Assembly (NCBI GenBank): GCA_029964075.1
Contig: CM057149.1
Coordinates: forward strand, 24,938,197 to 25,002,196
DNA length: 64,000 nt
Source of the DNA: Patiria pectinifera
Lineage: Eukaryota; Echinodermata; Asteroidea; Valvatida; Asterinidae
Direction: 5' to 3'
Part shown: positions 1 to 11,607 of the stretch, in pieces
How the letters are laid out: every line of letters starts with the position of its first letter
Numbering within the stretch: position 1 is the stretch's first letter
Notes under the pieces: model-generated
What the model was told of the DNA's origin: nothing
What the model saw: the letters and a program-made list of their open reading frames with translations, nothing else
The model's database searches: none
Made by a program: the position numbers and the translations under genes

Positions 1-121
1 CCTAAGGGCAATTAAGGCCATGTTGGACCAAACGTGATGTGTCATTGTAGACAAGGCTATACTCACTCCCATCAGACATTGTAATATGTCAGTTCAGAGA
101 CGCTGCCCAGCTATTACTCAC

Positions 122-234
122 CGCATGGATGCCGTAACAGGACATGAGAAACTCCAGCACTGGTTTGATGCGGTCCATGTCTGTGGCGTGACAGGGTATG
201 CCTAGCGTGTCAGTGTTGGAGGCTGGCCCACCAC
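122..234 (-). CDS. Exon 7 (last visible) of DUF4549/CCDC162-like gene
   Basis: The acceptor is CATTAG|GT and the donor CATGCG|GTGAGT. It encodes 37 codons (GGPASNTDTLGIPCHATDMD...), ending LEFLMSCYGIHA. The incoming phase matches exon 6. It looks like a structured globular segment, unlike the disordered exon before it. Linking it to this gene rests on strand, phase and distance (2.9 kb). Confidence 0.55.
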
Positions 235-3200
235 CTAATGAGGTACAAACAGAAAATATGATCGACAATGGATATTTCTCCTGTGCCATGTGTGCATTCC
301 ATCGCAGTTATATGTCATGCAATGGACATTCATTATTCATTTTGTTAAAATGTGTCTCGGATGCCGCAATTTAAATGGCCTACAATATAAGGTGATATGT
401 CCGTAAAGGGCATTGTCAAATTTATGTGACGTCATTAATTTTGTGTTATTCTATTACCATGTTGCTCATCTTTTTTTTATCACAAAAGGGGCAGCATTTG
501 AGTGAGCAACTGTTCAGGTTTATATGGGCTTGAGAAATCTCGCAACGAGAGGCTATTGTTGCTTCTTGCTGTTTGTGAGAATCTCTCAGTTTGATACAGC
601 TCCATTTGAAATAACAAGCTGCAATCACAAGGAACATATCAAACAGCCACGGTCAATTTTTAGCATCAGTACATTTTGCTACACATGATTAACTGAATAA
701 TTTATTGTTACACTGGAGACACATTGATTAATTTGTGGTATACGTACATACAATGTAGGTGTTCATGTTGTTATTTGTTACATTATTCCACCACCATGAC
801 TAAACTGAGTACAGTTTGGCATTCCCAAATTGACGGACAGATTTTGTATAAAAGTTCAGAATTTTTTTGTCAATTGTCGGGCATCATTCGACAGGGGTTT
901 AAACAAAACAAAAACAAATAAAAACAAATGAACTGTCAAACACCCAAAACTATTACTTTTTTTCTTTAAAGTAAATGCCTTTTTTCACTTTGCTACTGGT
1001 GCTACTAGGTAAATGATTCAGTGCAGTTTGTACTAAACGTTCAGTGGTGCATGTGAGATGGGACATGCATGTAATCCTATACATTGATGAAGCAATTAAT
1101 GTCAGGTCACTGATTTGCTACAACTAGAAACTTTGGATTGATGTTCTGTATGTACACACGGTGATTTTCCAACACGAGATAATTTTCGCACTGCGAAACT
1201 GCATAGAGATCTGGACACATCTCTTGTACTCCTGTAGCTGGTATACATTTATATGCCTCCAAGTGAAATTGCTTCTTTAAAAACACCTCATACTAATGGC
1301 TACCAGTGATGAAATGGAACTTTGCAGTGCTACAAAATGAACAGTAAAGTTATGGTTAAAGGACATTTGCATTTTTGTCCTCTTTTTTTAGCAATAAAAT
1401 TGCTCAAAACCTTAAGAAGGGTGTATAATAACTGACAACTTTCAGATCAGTGGATACAATACATTTTGAGAAAACAGAAAAAAAATTCTACCTTTTTAGG
1501 GTCTCCTAACTGGACTTCGTTGCTAAATGCATGTAAAACACTGTGCTTAATTTCGCACGATAATTTCACAGCAATGATTTTTTTTGTTAAATCTGTAGGT
1601 ACGTTTCTGGAAAATTTCAAATGTTCCTACATGCCTTTATTAAAACATGTTTCAATTGTTGGCAGTTTTTAACGTTTTTCCTCATTTACCTTTTGCAGTT
1701 AAAAGAATGTTGGTTTCAAGTACAAAAAAAGGAGTTTTCTGTGAGTTAGTCCAATTATATGTCACGTGATGGTTATTATATTTAGGAGAAATTTACATAT
1801 TAGTTGATTCCAACTAGACATTATGGTATTATACATGTATTATTGTTGGGAGTGACTTTTTAAAGTCCCTGATAAATGAAATATAAATATATATACATTT
1901 AATTAGTGTTCTAGAGCCAGTTGTACAAAAAACTAATGCCCGGTGTCCCCTTGCAAGCATATTTACAAGCTGATTTCATTTGCCCTTGAAGAAAGTTAAA
2001 AAGGCCTTTGAGGATTCACTTTTTTTCATTTATAAGCAATTGTTTTATCTACTTAAATGGGATTTTTAAAAGAGGTTTTCTGGGGGAGCAATCTAGCATT
2101 GTGTTACATTCTTTATTTTCTTCGTGCATTGTACAACTGGCCCTACTTGTTATCGCAAAGCTGCATGTAACTTACAGAAGTCCTTGAGTGGTCAAAACCA
2201 ATGGCTGTAAACAGCTTTTTTACACGATTGTTTTTTTGTTTCATGATGGAAATTTGCATCCGAGAGAATTTGATTTACTCTGAATTTTTCATTCGCCTTC
2301 CAACAAACTGGTACTGCAGTTCATGCACATAAAAACATAAACCAACATCACTCTTTTTATAACTGACTGTAGACGCAAATCAGGAAACATTTTGTTTTGA
2401 AAGACCCACTTAAATTGAAAAGTAAAGCATACTGAACAGAACACATTCTGACAAGTGATGAACATTATTTGCTTGAATGACAAAGAATGTGCCAATATGG
2501 CTTGAAAGTAGTTTGCACTCTGGTGAGTTACACACAGTTCTGCTGCAGTATTGTAGCGCAGACCTTTTCCAAGACCTCACACAAATGCCTACGTTAACAC
2601 TGATTTGATTCAAAGCGAAAAGACACTCAATGCTTTGCCTATGAACGTGCAAAGAGTTGGACTGTATCAACATTAAACGTAAGATGTAAAAGAAACATTC
2701 AATATGAAGGAGAATGGATCTCTTTAATGGTCTCAGTGTGATTTTTACTATGAACAGCACTTTTTTTACAGCATGTGCAAAGATTCAACCTCTGTACCTT
2801 GGTGTAACTTGCCATCAAGTATCATTATGAATGATTTCAAATGATTTTTTACAGTGTTTGTTGGATAGGTAGTTTGTTTTAAAAATTGCTTTTGGAGGAT
2901 CACAGCATGCAGGTGTGCATCAGCCTTGTGAAATCATGACAGACTACGGACAGGAAAAAAAGTGGACCCCAAATTCATAGAATGGCCCACATATAATTCA
3001 TAATACAGCTCATCAAAAAATGTAAACAATGTACACTATTTATTTGGCTTGGTTTGACTTCTGTGAAAATTGTCATAAATTGATTAAAATAAAAATGAGA
3101 CTTAAAATGAAAGGTCTTGGAATTATCTGGATTACCACACCGCTCTATTGTGAATGTTACTGATCTGACCTGCGGCCGAGGCAGCAGCAATGGCCCGTGC

Positions 3201-6200
3201 AGTATGAGGTACTGTGTTAGTGCCGCCCATGTTAACAGATGAGGAGGTGACAGAGGCGGTGTCGCTGGCACCGTCCGACTCCGACTGCTCTACAAGCGGG
3301 GACGGCTGTCGGAACTGGTCAGCGAGGGACAGCCTACCCATGCTGGACAGCGCGGCCGAGGTCTCGGTCAGCGACATGCGGCCGTCAAAGATGGACCAGC
3401 GGCCCTGGCTCTGTATGACGGGGACAGTCCCGGACTGGGACCGGGATGTCCGGGCCGTCATCAGGTTCTGGTCATCCTCTTCTGGGTCTAATTGTCCTGC
3501 ATCCTGAACATGTTGCTGCTGCGGGTGGGGCAGGGACTCATGTTTGTGAGACACTGGAAGCCACTCCAGAACCTTGACGTACAGGGGGAAAAAAGACGGA
3601 AGAAAATGAGTAAAACCTGTAAATACCTGTACCACTTAGCCCAAGGATAGGGCCATATCTGCGACCAGGCCCCTAGCCGGTTTCCAACATACTTGTTTAA
3701 TACCAGCCAGGGATATATTTAATCCAGCTGCTGTTCATATGTTGTGTCCTTGGGCAAGCCACTTCACCCCCACTTGCCTCTCTCCACCCAGGAGTATAAA
3801 TGGGTACCGGCATTCACTGGAAAGTAACCTGCGATGGCTTAGCATCCCACCCAGGGGGAGTAGAAATATTCTCAGTCGTTTCATGCTACTGAAAACGGAC
3901 ATAAACGCCAGCCTGATGGGCCAAATTCGCTCGTGACAGACTTCAATTATTTTTTTACATACATATATATTTAATCCATCCGCTGGTCATATGTTGTGTC
4001 CTTGGGCAAGCCACTTCACCCCCACGTGCCTCTCTCCACCCAGGAGTATAAATGGGTACCGGCATTCGCTGGGAAGTAACCTGCGATGGACTAGCATCCC
4101 ATCCAGGGGGAGTAGAAATATTCTCAGTTGTTTCATGCTACTGAAAATGGAGATAAACACCGGCCTGATTGGCCAAATTGGCTCTTGGCAGCTAGACTTC
4201 AATTTTTTCTACATACATTGTACTTCATAGATAAGCTTTTGGTTTAAAGCTCTAAACAATTCAAAATTCACAAATTTCCAATTTTTTGTTCAACAATTTT
4301 ACTTCCTGTTTTGTGAACACCCTTCCGGCCATGTCTATAATATGTGCCTCATGCTCATAGTGCTAAAAATCTCCCCCTAAGGAAATTGGCGTGTGCACGG
4401 CGCACACGGTGTGTACTGAGCGATGTTGCACAGAACACAGCAGTGTTTTACCAGCGGTTTAAAACCACCCATGTGGTGGGTTCTCAACCAATTGGCATGG
4501 GTAAACTGTCTCAGGTATTTATGAATATAAATTACAGAAGTTGCCTGTAAGAAAACAAAATCTATTAGGGTCAACTAGTCACTCTATACCATTTGGCTCA
4601 TTGTGACTCTGAAACCCCAGTCTGTAACAGATTTCAAGGTTTGGATTGATCCACAGGTATATATGTCAAAGACTTAATTAAAAACTAACATCAAATCATC
4701 TTTACAGCTACAAATGAGACAATGTTGAGCCTACCCGGAGGTATGCGTGTATTTTCTTGACCGAGTGCAGATGGCACGTCAGCCAGCGTGTGTAGATGGC
4801 CAGATCTTCCTCAGTGATCTGATTGTGAGCTGGTACTTTGCCCATGAGGTAGGCCTCGTGGGCTATCGACAGGCGGCGAGAACGAGCAATCGCATCAGAA
4901 TACTCGGCCATTATCTCCCTGGAAAAAAAAAACCAATTGAAGTAACAAAAAGTGTTTCTTCATAAACTTGATATAATGTGATTCTTTCTACTGAAACAGA
5001 TACGCATTTAAATACGTGCACCTCAAAGATTAGAAACATATTAGAAACAGATACCTCAAATACGTGCACCTCAAAGATTAGAAACAGATTAGAAACAGAT
5101 ACCTCAAAGAAACAGATACGCATTTAAATACGTGTACCTCAAAGATTAGGGCTGTCCCGAATATACCCAATATTTGAAGATTCGATAATCAACAGAATAT
5201 TCAAATAGCTTTTTGCCAGTTACAATATTAAAAAGGAAAAAAACTACGCACGTACACACACGACTGTAGTATTATTTTAATTGTTAAGTTGTGGCGCTTT
5301 ACTTTCAGATGCCATTGTTTTTTGTCGACAGTAACTTTTTGGTCAACGACGGTACATTGTTTCCATCCTCTTAGCATGTTAACCAGTTCACGCCGGGATT
5401 ATTTTGACAAGAACGGAACAAGGCGCAGGATTACTTTTCACTTGACCTCAAGCCAGGCGGGTTGAAGCCATCACCCTCGGGCAGCACACTCCCATTTCCA
5501 GCGCAGCGAGCGGGTTGCTGACAGATATTTTCCGGCTTCGCTCCCAGCGTGTTTATCATTCATCCGTTCCGAATACCGCAAAACCTTTGCGGGTATACAC
5601 GTCATCCGACGCGAACTGGTTAAAGCCCTTGATAATTACAACATACTTAGGCCTACTGCAAAACACTCCAGCCACCCATAATAATGATGCAGCATACAAA
5701 TTTTAAATACGCGCTTTGCGTACAACTTTTGACCGCCGCAATGTGCTGTTGCAGCTGGAAAATGTAAAACCTGATCAGCGAGTTTCGAACAATGGAATAT
5801 TCGGTCAAATGCAGTTTCAAATAATCAAATGCTAATATATTCGGAAATGGACAGCCCTATCCTATCAAAGATGGCTGCTGAATGTAACCGATTTATACTT
5901 GTAAGAAAAGTTCTTGTCAGTATAACTTCTCTGAACACTTCTCATTTCTATATTTTGAACATGTACACGTTTCAGCACTTATTAAAAAGTACAGGCCGAG
6001 TAAAAAAAAAATGAAACGCAAATGGCAGGACCATGAAATGAGAAATGACATTCTCATAGGGATGCATGTGATTTGTTTTCGTTTTGCAGAAAGAACACTT
6101 ACATTTTTGTGTGATCCGTGGACAGAACATCAAAACAGTGTTTGTGTTCAAAATTCCATAACTTGAAAAGTACACAAGTGATTTGAATGATTCTTGCACT

Positions 6201-8929
6201 AAAAGAAAGCTCATTGATTGGGCTTTCATATTCTAGATTTTGAAAGTGCTACAGGCAAAACTTCATTCAAAAACTGGTCCTGCCATTTGGGCTTTTGTTT
6301 TGTTTTGTTTACCCTGTACAGTAAAAAAAAAATGGTACGCATTGACCAATTCACCTGTGACATTAGGCTGACAGGCTACAGAAATTTTCAGATAGGACTG
6401 ACTTACGCTAATCGTTTCTGGTATGGTGCGTACAGGGCCTCCAATGCACTGGTGTGCTCACAGAATCTCTTCCAGCGCAGCATGTGCATGTGCTTGCACT
6501 GGACTAACTGCTGGATACGATCACAGAAATGCTGTGGAACAAGAAAACAAATTCTCAATTTTTGAGTAACTGCAATTGTTAAAAAGCGCCATCGATATAC
6601 CGACACTACCCAATTATTTGATATTATTTCGATATCAATATTGCCGATAGCAATTTTTTAATCATATCAAAATATCAAAATTGTCGATATTGAGTTCATA
6701 GCGAAAATGCGTCAGATTATCGTCAAAATGAATCTGCAATGCACCAGTGTCACACATGTACTTGTATCATGCATTAGGCGAAGCTGGAGTGGTGGAAGCG
6801 TACGCAACGGTAGACGTACATGTAGGTTCCCATTGCTTGCAATTAAACTCCCTGAAAGACTGAAATATGTCCTACATTAAAGTCAAACCATAATTCTTGT
6901 CAAGGCCCCTAAAAAAACGTCCGGGAACCCACCTGGTGTAAGATGAGTGGTAGACTGTCTTCAGTGTATTCCTTCTGTAGACTGATCTCCATCTCTTCCT
7001 TCATCACGGCAGCCTGGATGACCAAAGGAAGGGCCTCACTCACCTAGAACAAGACAATCAAAAAACTTATCACATATTGTTAAGACTGTAAAGTCTTTGT
7101 GAACATGCACATGCTTGCAACAGACTGTGCTGATTTCATATCGGACTTGTAGTTGGGGCAGAAATGGGCTGTGAGAGAACTTGACATTGAGAACAAGGAT
7201 CCATGACAAAAAAATTGCAGAGGTGCAAGATCTGAACATTTACATGGCAGTTTTTATTCCTTTTTCTTGATAAGTATTGGTTTGCTAATTGTACTTTTTG
7301 TGTACTAAGTCAACTCAGAAATTCATCCATGAGTACTTTGGCACAGAAGCAGGCATGGAAAGTTGGTGAGGACGCCCTCGTACCACACTAGCAAGCGTTC
7401 TTGACAACGACCTGAAGATGGTCGGCAAGCGCCTACACAACACCGCCAGCTTGGAGCAGCTACAGCTATTGACAAAGGAGGAGACGGCAGAAAAAAATCG
7501 TCGAGACGGCAGAAGCGAAACTGACATAATATTTTTCTGACAGCATCTCAACAACTGCTTCACACACAGGTCTACTATTTGAGTGCCTCTTTTCAGGAAT
7601 TACAGATCCCAATTTTTTTACTTCCCAATTGTTTCTGATGTGGCTGAAAAAAATGGTTGAATGTAAACCAACCTGTTTTTTTATTTTTTTAACATTTTAC
7701 TATATCTTGATATGTGTACACGTTGTGTACACGTTGTGTGTGTGTGAACAATCACCATCAACCGATGTAAAAAAAATTGTGGTTTCTTCAAAAGGCAAAA
7801 GCGAACAATTTGCAAATATAAATCACAACTACAATCCAAACAAATCGAATTTATCGGGTCGTAAAGTGGGACCAGTCAGTTCTCCGCCGCGCGCTACAGG
7901 AATAACACAAAAACGCCAGTTTTACTTTTTTTAATGTGTGGATGTTTCATATCCTAGTTTTTAGTTTCGTTCTTTCCTCCACAACATCTCAATCAAAAGC
8001 GTGTAGCCCAATTGGGCTGTTCCAGGACTTAATGTCCCTTTAAACTTACCTCCATTGCTCTCTTGATAACCAACTCTCTCTGCTTTCGAAAATGGTCAGT
8101 TCCCTTTGGCAAGGAGCCGGAGCTATAAGACAAGTACAAAAACTTTATGTAGATGTACATGCTCTTCAGACACTGTTGTTTTATAGGAAAAAAAAATCTG
8201 AAGAAAGCACTGCACTTTCAAGGAACATGACATCATCAACAAAACAGAAAAACTGAAGTACATATGTACATGTACAAAATGTATATCGATAAATACTGCA
8301 GCAGCTGTGATAGGATGCAGCAAGTGTGTGGTCAGTGCTTGATCACAGCATGTTGACAGTCGTTATGCAACAAGCTAGCAGCTTGGCATGCATGAGACAG
8401 GGTGGTCTCACTTTGGAATGATTTAGAATTCAATTATTGGCCAGCAAACGTGAATGGGATTTCGCCTACGCCTGCAGAGAGAATTGAGACAGTTAGTGGT
8501 ATGGACGATATTTTAAAGAAGAATTTCGGATTATAATCCCCAGTGATGCTGTCAAACCATGCATGAAAGTGGCCAATTTTCACAAAATTGGCACTGGACA
8601 AAACAATAAACCACTGAACTTATATGCATGGTAAAAAATAACATCCTGGAGGTTTTTCATCATCTCCTTGAGACAGCCCACCATTTTTTGATTACTTGAT
8701 TAAAAAATGCCACTCAGATATTCTGTTGATGATCGAATATAATGTATTTGAATAGTCGGTATATTAGTTACTGCTATTGGAAGCATTACCTGGCAGTCTT
8801 GTGTGAGCCCCCGATCATCTCATTCTCCTCGATGTCATTCTGGAGGTCCGTCAGCTCCTTGGCAAGTCCCTCCTCCAAATTCCGGATCTTCTCGGTCCCG
8901 CCCACCTGGTACAGCTCCATGGAAGACAT
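122..8929 (-). CDS. DUF4549/CCDC162-like protein, N-terminal part (7 exons, runs off left edge)
   Basis: Seven minus-strand exons join in one frame: 8790-8929, 8050-8122, 6933-7043, 6407-6531, 4735-4918, 3170-3572 and 122-234, 1149 nt in total (383 codons). All junctions have GT/AG and matching phases, which is strong evidence for the model. The protein starts MSSMELYQVGG. It is rich in charged helical sequence, with conserved-looking blocks such as HMLRWKRFC, ARRLS-like helix and RWLTCHLHSVKKIHAYLR. It then has a low-complexity Ser/Gln/Thr-rich stretch encoded by exon 3170-3572. No signal peptide or membrane segment is visible. I recognise the N-terminal block as resembling the DUF4549 domain of C6orf183/CCDC162 proteins; this is from memory and moderately sure. 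The biochemical function of that family is unknown to me. The last exon seen ends in-phase at a GTGAGT donor, so more exons lie to the left of position 1. Confidence 0.72.
235..3131. other. Intron and flank without recognisable gene
   Basis: AT-rich intron of the leftmost gene. I see only short open frames, poly-T/poly-A runs, and a weak inverted pair (CCAGTTGTACA near 1919 and TGTACAACTGG near 2130) that could bound a decayed element. Confidence 0.4.
3170..3572 (-). CDS. Exon 6 of DUF4549/CCDC162-like gene, with alternative terminal reading to 3132
   Basis: The acceptor is GTCAAG|GTT at 3574-3573. It encodes VLEWLPVSHKHESLPHPQQQ and then a Ser/Thr/Gln/Glu-rich disordered tail. A CGCAG|GTCAGA donor ends the exon at 3170 in phase 1, exactly compatible with the exon at 122-234. 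If this weak donor is not used, the frame continues only thirteen more codons to a stop at 3132, giving a short isoform ending NIHNRAVW. Confidence 0.68.
3713..4217. repeat. Tandem pair of about 250-bp SINE-like units
   Basis: Two head-to-tail copies begin with ATATTTAATCC at about 3714 and 3967 (matching positions such as 3739/3991 are 252 bp apart) and share long blocks, e.g. CTCCACCCAGGAGTATAAAT and ATCCCA-CCAGGGGGAGTAGA. A third, diverged copy is at about 19955-20215. On the minus strand the module matching ACTCCTGGGTGGAGAGA also occurs in the tRNA-headed repeats at 33035-33340 and 48240-48482. Confidence 0.75.
4430..4530. repeat. Dispersed repeat D, copy 1 (partial)
   Basis: Shares CCAGCGGTTTAAAACCACCC, a (G)TGGGTTCTC block and ATGGGTAAACTGTCTCAGGT with the copies at 19762-19885 and 37228-37365. 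Class unknown; no coding sequence. Confidence 0.55.
4735..4918 (-). CDS. Exon 5 of DUF4549/CCDC162-like gene
   Basis: A run of T followed by CCAG forms the acceptor. It encodes EIMAEYSDAIARSRRLSIAH and then a helix ending SVKKIHAYLR before a CGG|GTAGGC donor. A short minisatellite and a hAT-like element lie just beyond the acceptor in the upstream intron. Confidence 0.8.
4995..5146. repeat. Short tandem repeat array, about 45-bp unit
   Basis: Repeats built from GAAACAGATAC, ATACGTGCACCTC and AAAGATTAGAAACA occur about three to four times with internal deletions. The array abuts the hAT-like element at 5147. Confidence 0.65.
5147..5864. mobile_element. hAT-like non-autonomous DNA element (718 bp)
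   Basis: The left end TAGGGCTGTCC is matched by GGACAGCCCTA near the right end. An identical 8-bp sequence TCAAAGAT flanks it at 5139-5146 and 5865-5872, as expected for a hAT target duplication. Five extra bases (TCCTA) lie between the right inverted repeat and the duplication. No transposase frame is seen. Confidence 0.68.
5992..6316. mobile_element. Palindromic TA-flanked MITE, internally deleted copy
   Basis: Starts CAGGCCGAGTAAAA and ends ACCCTG before TA. It shares the interior of the 510-bp copy at 49642-50151 (GATCCGTGGACAGAAC, AATGATTCTTGCACTAAAAG). Part of the left half is missing. Confidence 0.65.
6407..6531 (-). CDS. Exon 4 of DUF4549/CCDC162-like gene
   Basis: The acceptor is TTCCACAG with a strong pyrimidine tract and the donor TTAGC|GTAAGT. 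It encodes HFCDRIQQLVQCKHMHMLRW and onward, with a Trp-Lys-Arg-Phe-Cys block. It ends in phase 2. Confidence 0.8.
6933..7043 (-). CDS. Exon 3 of DUF4549/CCDC162-like gene
   Basis: 37 whole codons (VSEALPLVIQAAVMKEEMEI...) lie between a TTCTAG acceptor and a CCAG|GTGGGT donor. Phase is 0 on both sides. Confidence 0.78.
8050..8122 (-). CDS. Exon 2 of DUF4549/CCDC162-like gene
   Basis: The acceptor is TTATAG|C and the donor GGAG|GTAAGT. Together with exon 1 it reads ...TASSGSLPKGTDHFRKQRE..., keeping the frame. It ends in phase 0. Confidence 0.75.
8790..8929 (-). CDS. Exon 1 (coding) of DUF4549/CCDC162-like gene
   Basis: ATG at 8929-8927 opens a 46-codon segment (MSSMELYQVGGTEKIRNLEE...) ending at a CAG|GTAATG donor, phase 2. 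A second in-frame ATG lies three codons downstream, so the true start could be either. No upstream in-frame ATG was found before the next stop. Confidence 0.75.
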
Positions 8930-9937
8930 AGTGTGTGTAGGAAGCAGGGTGGTAGGGCTAGAACATTGATCGGTGCGCTTTGTATATGAAGCTCAAAGTC
9001 TGTCCATAACTCCTGTTATTTGCTCTGTAAGTGAATATTATGATTAGTGTACCAGTACCTTTTTGAGAAGACTTACATTGCTCACTTACGTGGGGGGGAT
9101 CAGGCTGTGTCGGGAGGGCAGAAGGGCTCTCTCAAGTGAAAAATGGCCTATTTGACAAATGTTTGGCCACTGACAGGTGGTCGAGGGGGATGCCCACTCC
9201 GCACCCCCATGGAACTGTCACTACTGGGGCAGATTTCACGAAATGGTAAGGTGTGGATTAGGAAGGGGATTGGGTAACTCGTCTAAACTCATGACTCATC
9301 CTTAGGATCGATTTTCCTAAACTTAAGACGCATACGTTCAACACGTCCTAACTTACAGCAAAGCAGCTGAACTCGTTACATTTAATTCATCTCAACACAT
9401 ATTTCCATATTGCAAAGTACATTCATCTAATTATAATAGAAGGTCATAAGAAAGATGTTTGATAAAATACAAGAATAAAATGTAAGACACAAATGAAAAA
9501 TGGGGCAATTATGGAGGCATAGGCCTATTCAAAAGATAACTTCTTAGAAATATCTTTTAAGACAAAAAACTGACGGACAGTTCATTGGACTAGTTGGGTC
9601 AAAGTTACCTCGACTAAAGCACGTAAATTATTCCAATGTGTAAAATTTCACGTTGTGGTTTGGCCAAAATAAAAAAAATAACCAATTTCTCCTCCTTGCC
9701 CACTTCTTTTATCCCACCTCAGCCTTGCACTTTTTTAATTTATAGTATATAGAGTTTGAAAATATCTATACAGGCACTAGGCCTATATATCGACATTTTA
9801 TCCAAGAAAATTTCCCAAGAAAATTCAAAGGTAATACTATGCCCTATCTAGAACCTACTGCATATGTTCTTAATATCGCAAACTAGTTCAGTAAGTCAAA
9901 TAAATTGAAAGTTGATTTCGTCTCCTCCTCCACGGAA
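8930..9937. other. Upstream region of DUF4549-like gene, no gene seen
   Basis: Flanks the putative start at 8929. I see no clear TATA box or open frame of note. It probably contains the 5' untranslated region and promoter. Confidence 0.35.
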
Positions 9938-10656
9938 AAACCTAGTCCGAGTAACTTGGACCCAACTTATCACCTTTTTTAACATTTGGGCACACCATGT
10001 CCAAATGTTGGAAAAAGTTCCGTACTCGATCGCCACTTTTTTCAATTAATTTTCTAGCGCCAAAAGTTACATCTTTTATGGTTATTCCTCCACTTTCCCT
10101 CCTCTACTCTCACCCTCTCCTTTCCCTAATTTCTATTTATTAATCAGTCAGTTACTTCATCGGGATTCGAACCTCTGACGCTTGATTGATACACGAGACT
10201 CTTAACCGCTAGGCCGTGCACGATCGCTGTTGCAAAAATCAATCTTTGGACGTATTTGAAGTATCCATTCAAATAAACTAAATATTCATGAGAAAATAAA
10301 TATTCATAATGACGTATTGCACTATCATTGGCAGGCTCATGCGACGTCATGGTTGTTGATGTCATGTGTATAACGTACCGCTGTCTTTCAGCCACTACAA
10401 TCAGTTTTGACCGGCTGCTTCAAGTTAGTTCTGCACGACGTATGCATCCAAAATGTGCTCTAAAAACACATTTTGAGTAAATTTTTTTCACCTTTACACA
10501 GCTTCCTGGATTTCTCTTGGTTCAAATGACAAGGTGAGGTGACAATTAATATGTTTGGCAGCAGATAAATTGACGTCCGAGTACGGAACTTTTCCCCAAA
10601 TGTTAAAAAAGGCGATATGTTGAGTCCAAGTTACTCGGACTAGGTAAAACCATGGG
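9938..10656. mobile_element. Foldback element with about 85-bp inverted arms, interrupted by a tRNA-like SINE
   Basis: The left arm (9938-10027) and the reverse complement of the right arm (10575-10654) share CCTAGTCCGAGTAACTTGGA, CCTTTTTTAACATTTGGG and AAAGTTCCGTACTCG. The spacer contains the tRNA-like segment at 10144-10240. No coding capacity. Confidence 0.65.
10144..10240 (-). repeat. tRNA-derived SINE head
   Basis: On the minus strand, GGCCTAGCGGTTAAGAG resembles a pol III A box and GAGGTTCGAATCC a B box at tRNA-like spacing. Sequence beyond the B box does not close a tRNA acceptor stem, so this is a SINE rather than a working tRNA gene. Confidence 0.6.
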
Positions 10657-11607
10657 GAACCGGGCCCGTAACTACATGTACATGATTACCCATTCCCATT
10701 GCCCACACACGTACAGTACACATGAACAGATGAACTCCGCACCGTACCGTACGTCTGTACGTGTGCATGGCGGCGCATCATTTTTAACATTAACAACAAA
10801 CTTCCGCATAAAAAAATACAATTGACTCTATCAGTGTCATGTTATATCAAAAATGTGGTCCTCGTTAATTAATATTCGTTTCTTCACCTGTATCTGCCAG
10901 ATCACAGTAGCAAACTTGTTCACGGCAAATCAAAAAGTCACTTGTTCGGTACACTTGTTGTGCGATAATGAATTGATCTGAACATGCGTAGTTTACACTA
11001 GCAACCAGTCTGGTACCGAGGATCGCTGTCATTCCCCAATACATAAATTGACCTTAGTTACCTTACTTACGATAACAACTTGTTTCCCGACGACTGTTTC
11101 CGGTTTCATTTGCCCCACTTTTATCGTTTCCAAATTTAAGCGAGGGCGCTTGTTATTGTGTCCGTTGAGTGAGTGAGTATGGAAAAAGAGCCCGAAATAA
11201 TAGTATATCAATAAACCAATGAATAAATAAAGTAACCTCTTTTTCTTGGCCCGCAAAACTTTCCCCAAAGATTACTCTACCCCCCCCCCACTCCTGAACT
11301 AGAAATGTGTTCATAGTACTCTTAAGAAAGGAAATGTATCAATCAAACATTATTCAGTGGTGAGCGGGAGAGTTATCGGTATATCATTTTCTTATCAATG
11401 AAAGAGGCGAGGCGCTATAGGCATGGGGTAGCCCGAACTCTTCTTTTTTTCAAACAAATTAAAAGATGTATTCCGCGTGCTATTTATTCACCTGGAAAAA
11501 AATGTGTTTTTTTCCAACTGCTATTTTCAAAGAAATATCATGAAAAAGTTATTCACTTTTGAATGAGATATGTCAAACGAAACAAATCCCCCGACGTTCA
11601 GTTATTG
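10657..11607. other. Intergenic, no supported gene
   Basis: Nothing coherent beyond short frames. A poly-C run is at about 11281. Confidence 0.35.

Noticed and set aside
2410-2760. 116-codon minus-strand frame in the first gene's intron
   Set aside because: No domain or phase-compatible splice sites with the flanking exons.
10144-10240. Functional tRNA gene
   Set aside because: A- and B-box-like motifs are present but no acceptor stem closes; better explained as a SINE head.
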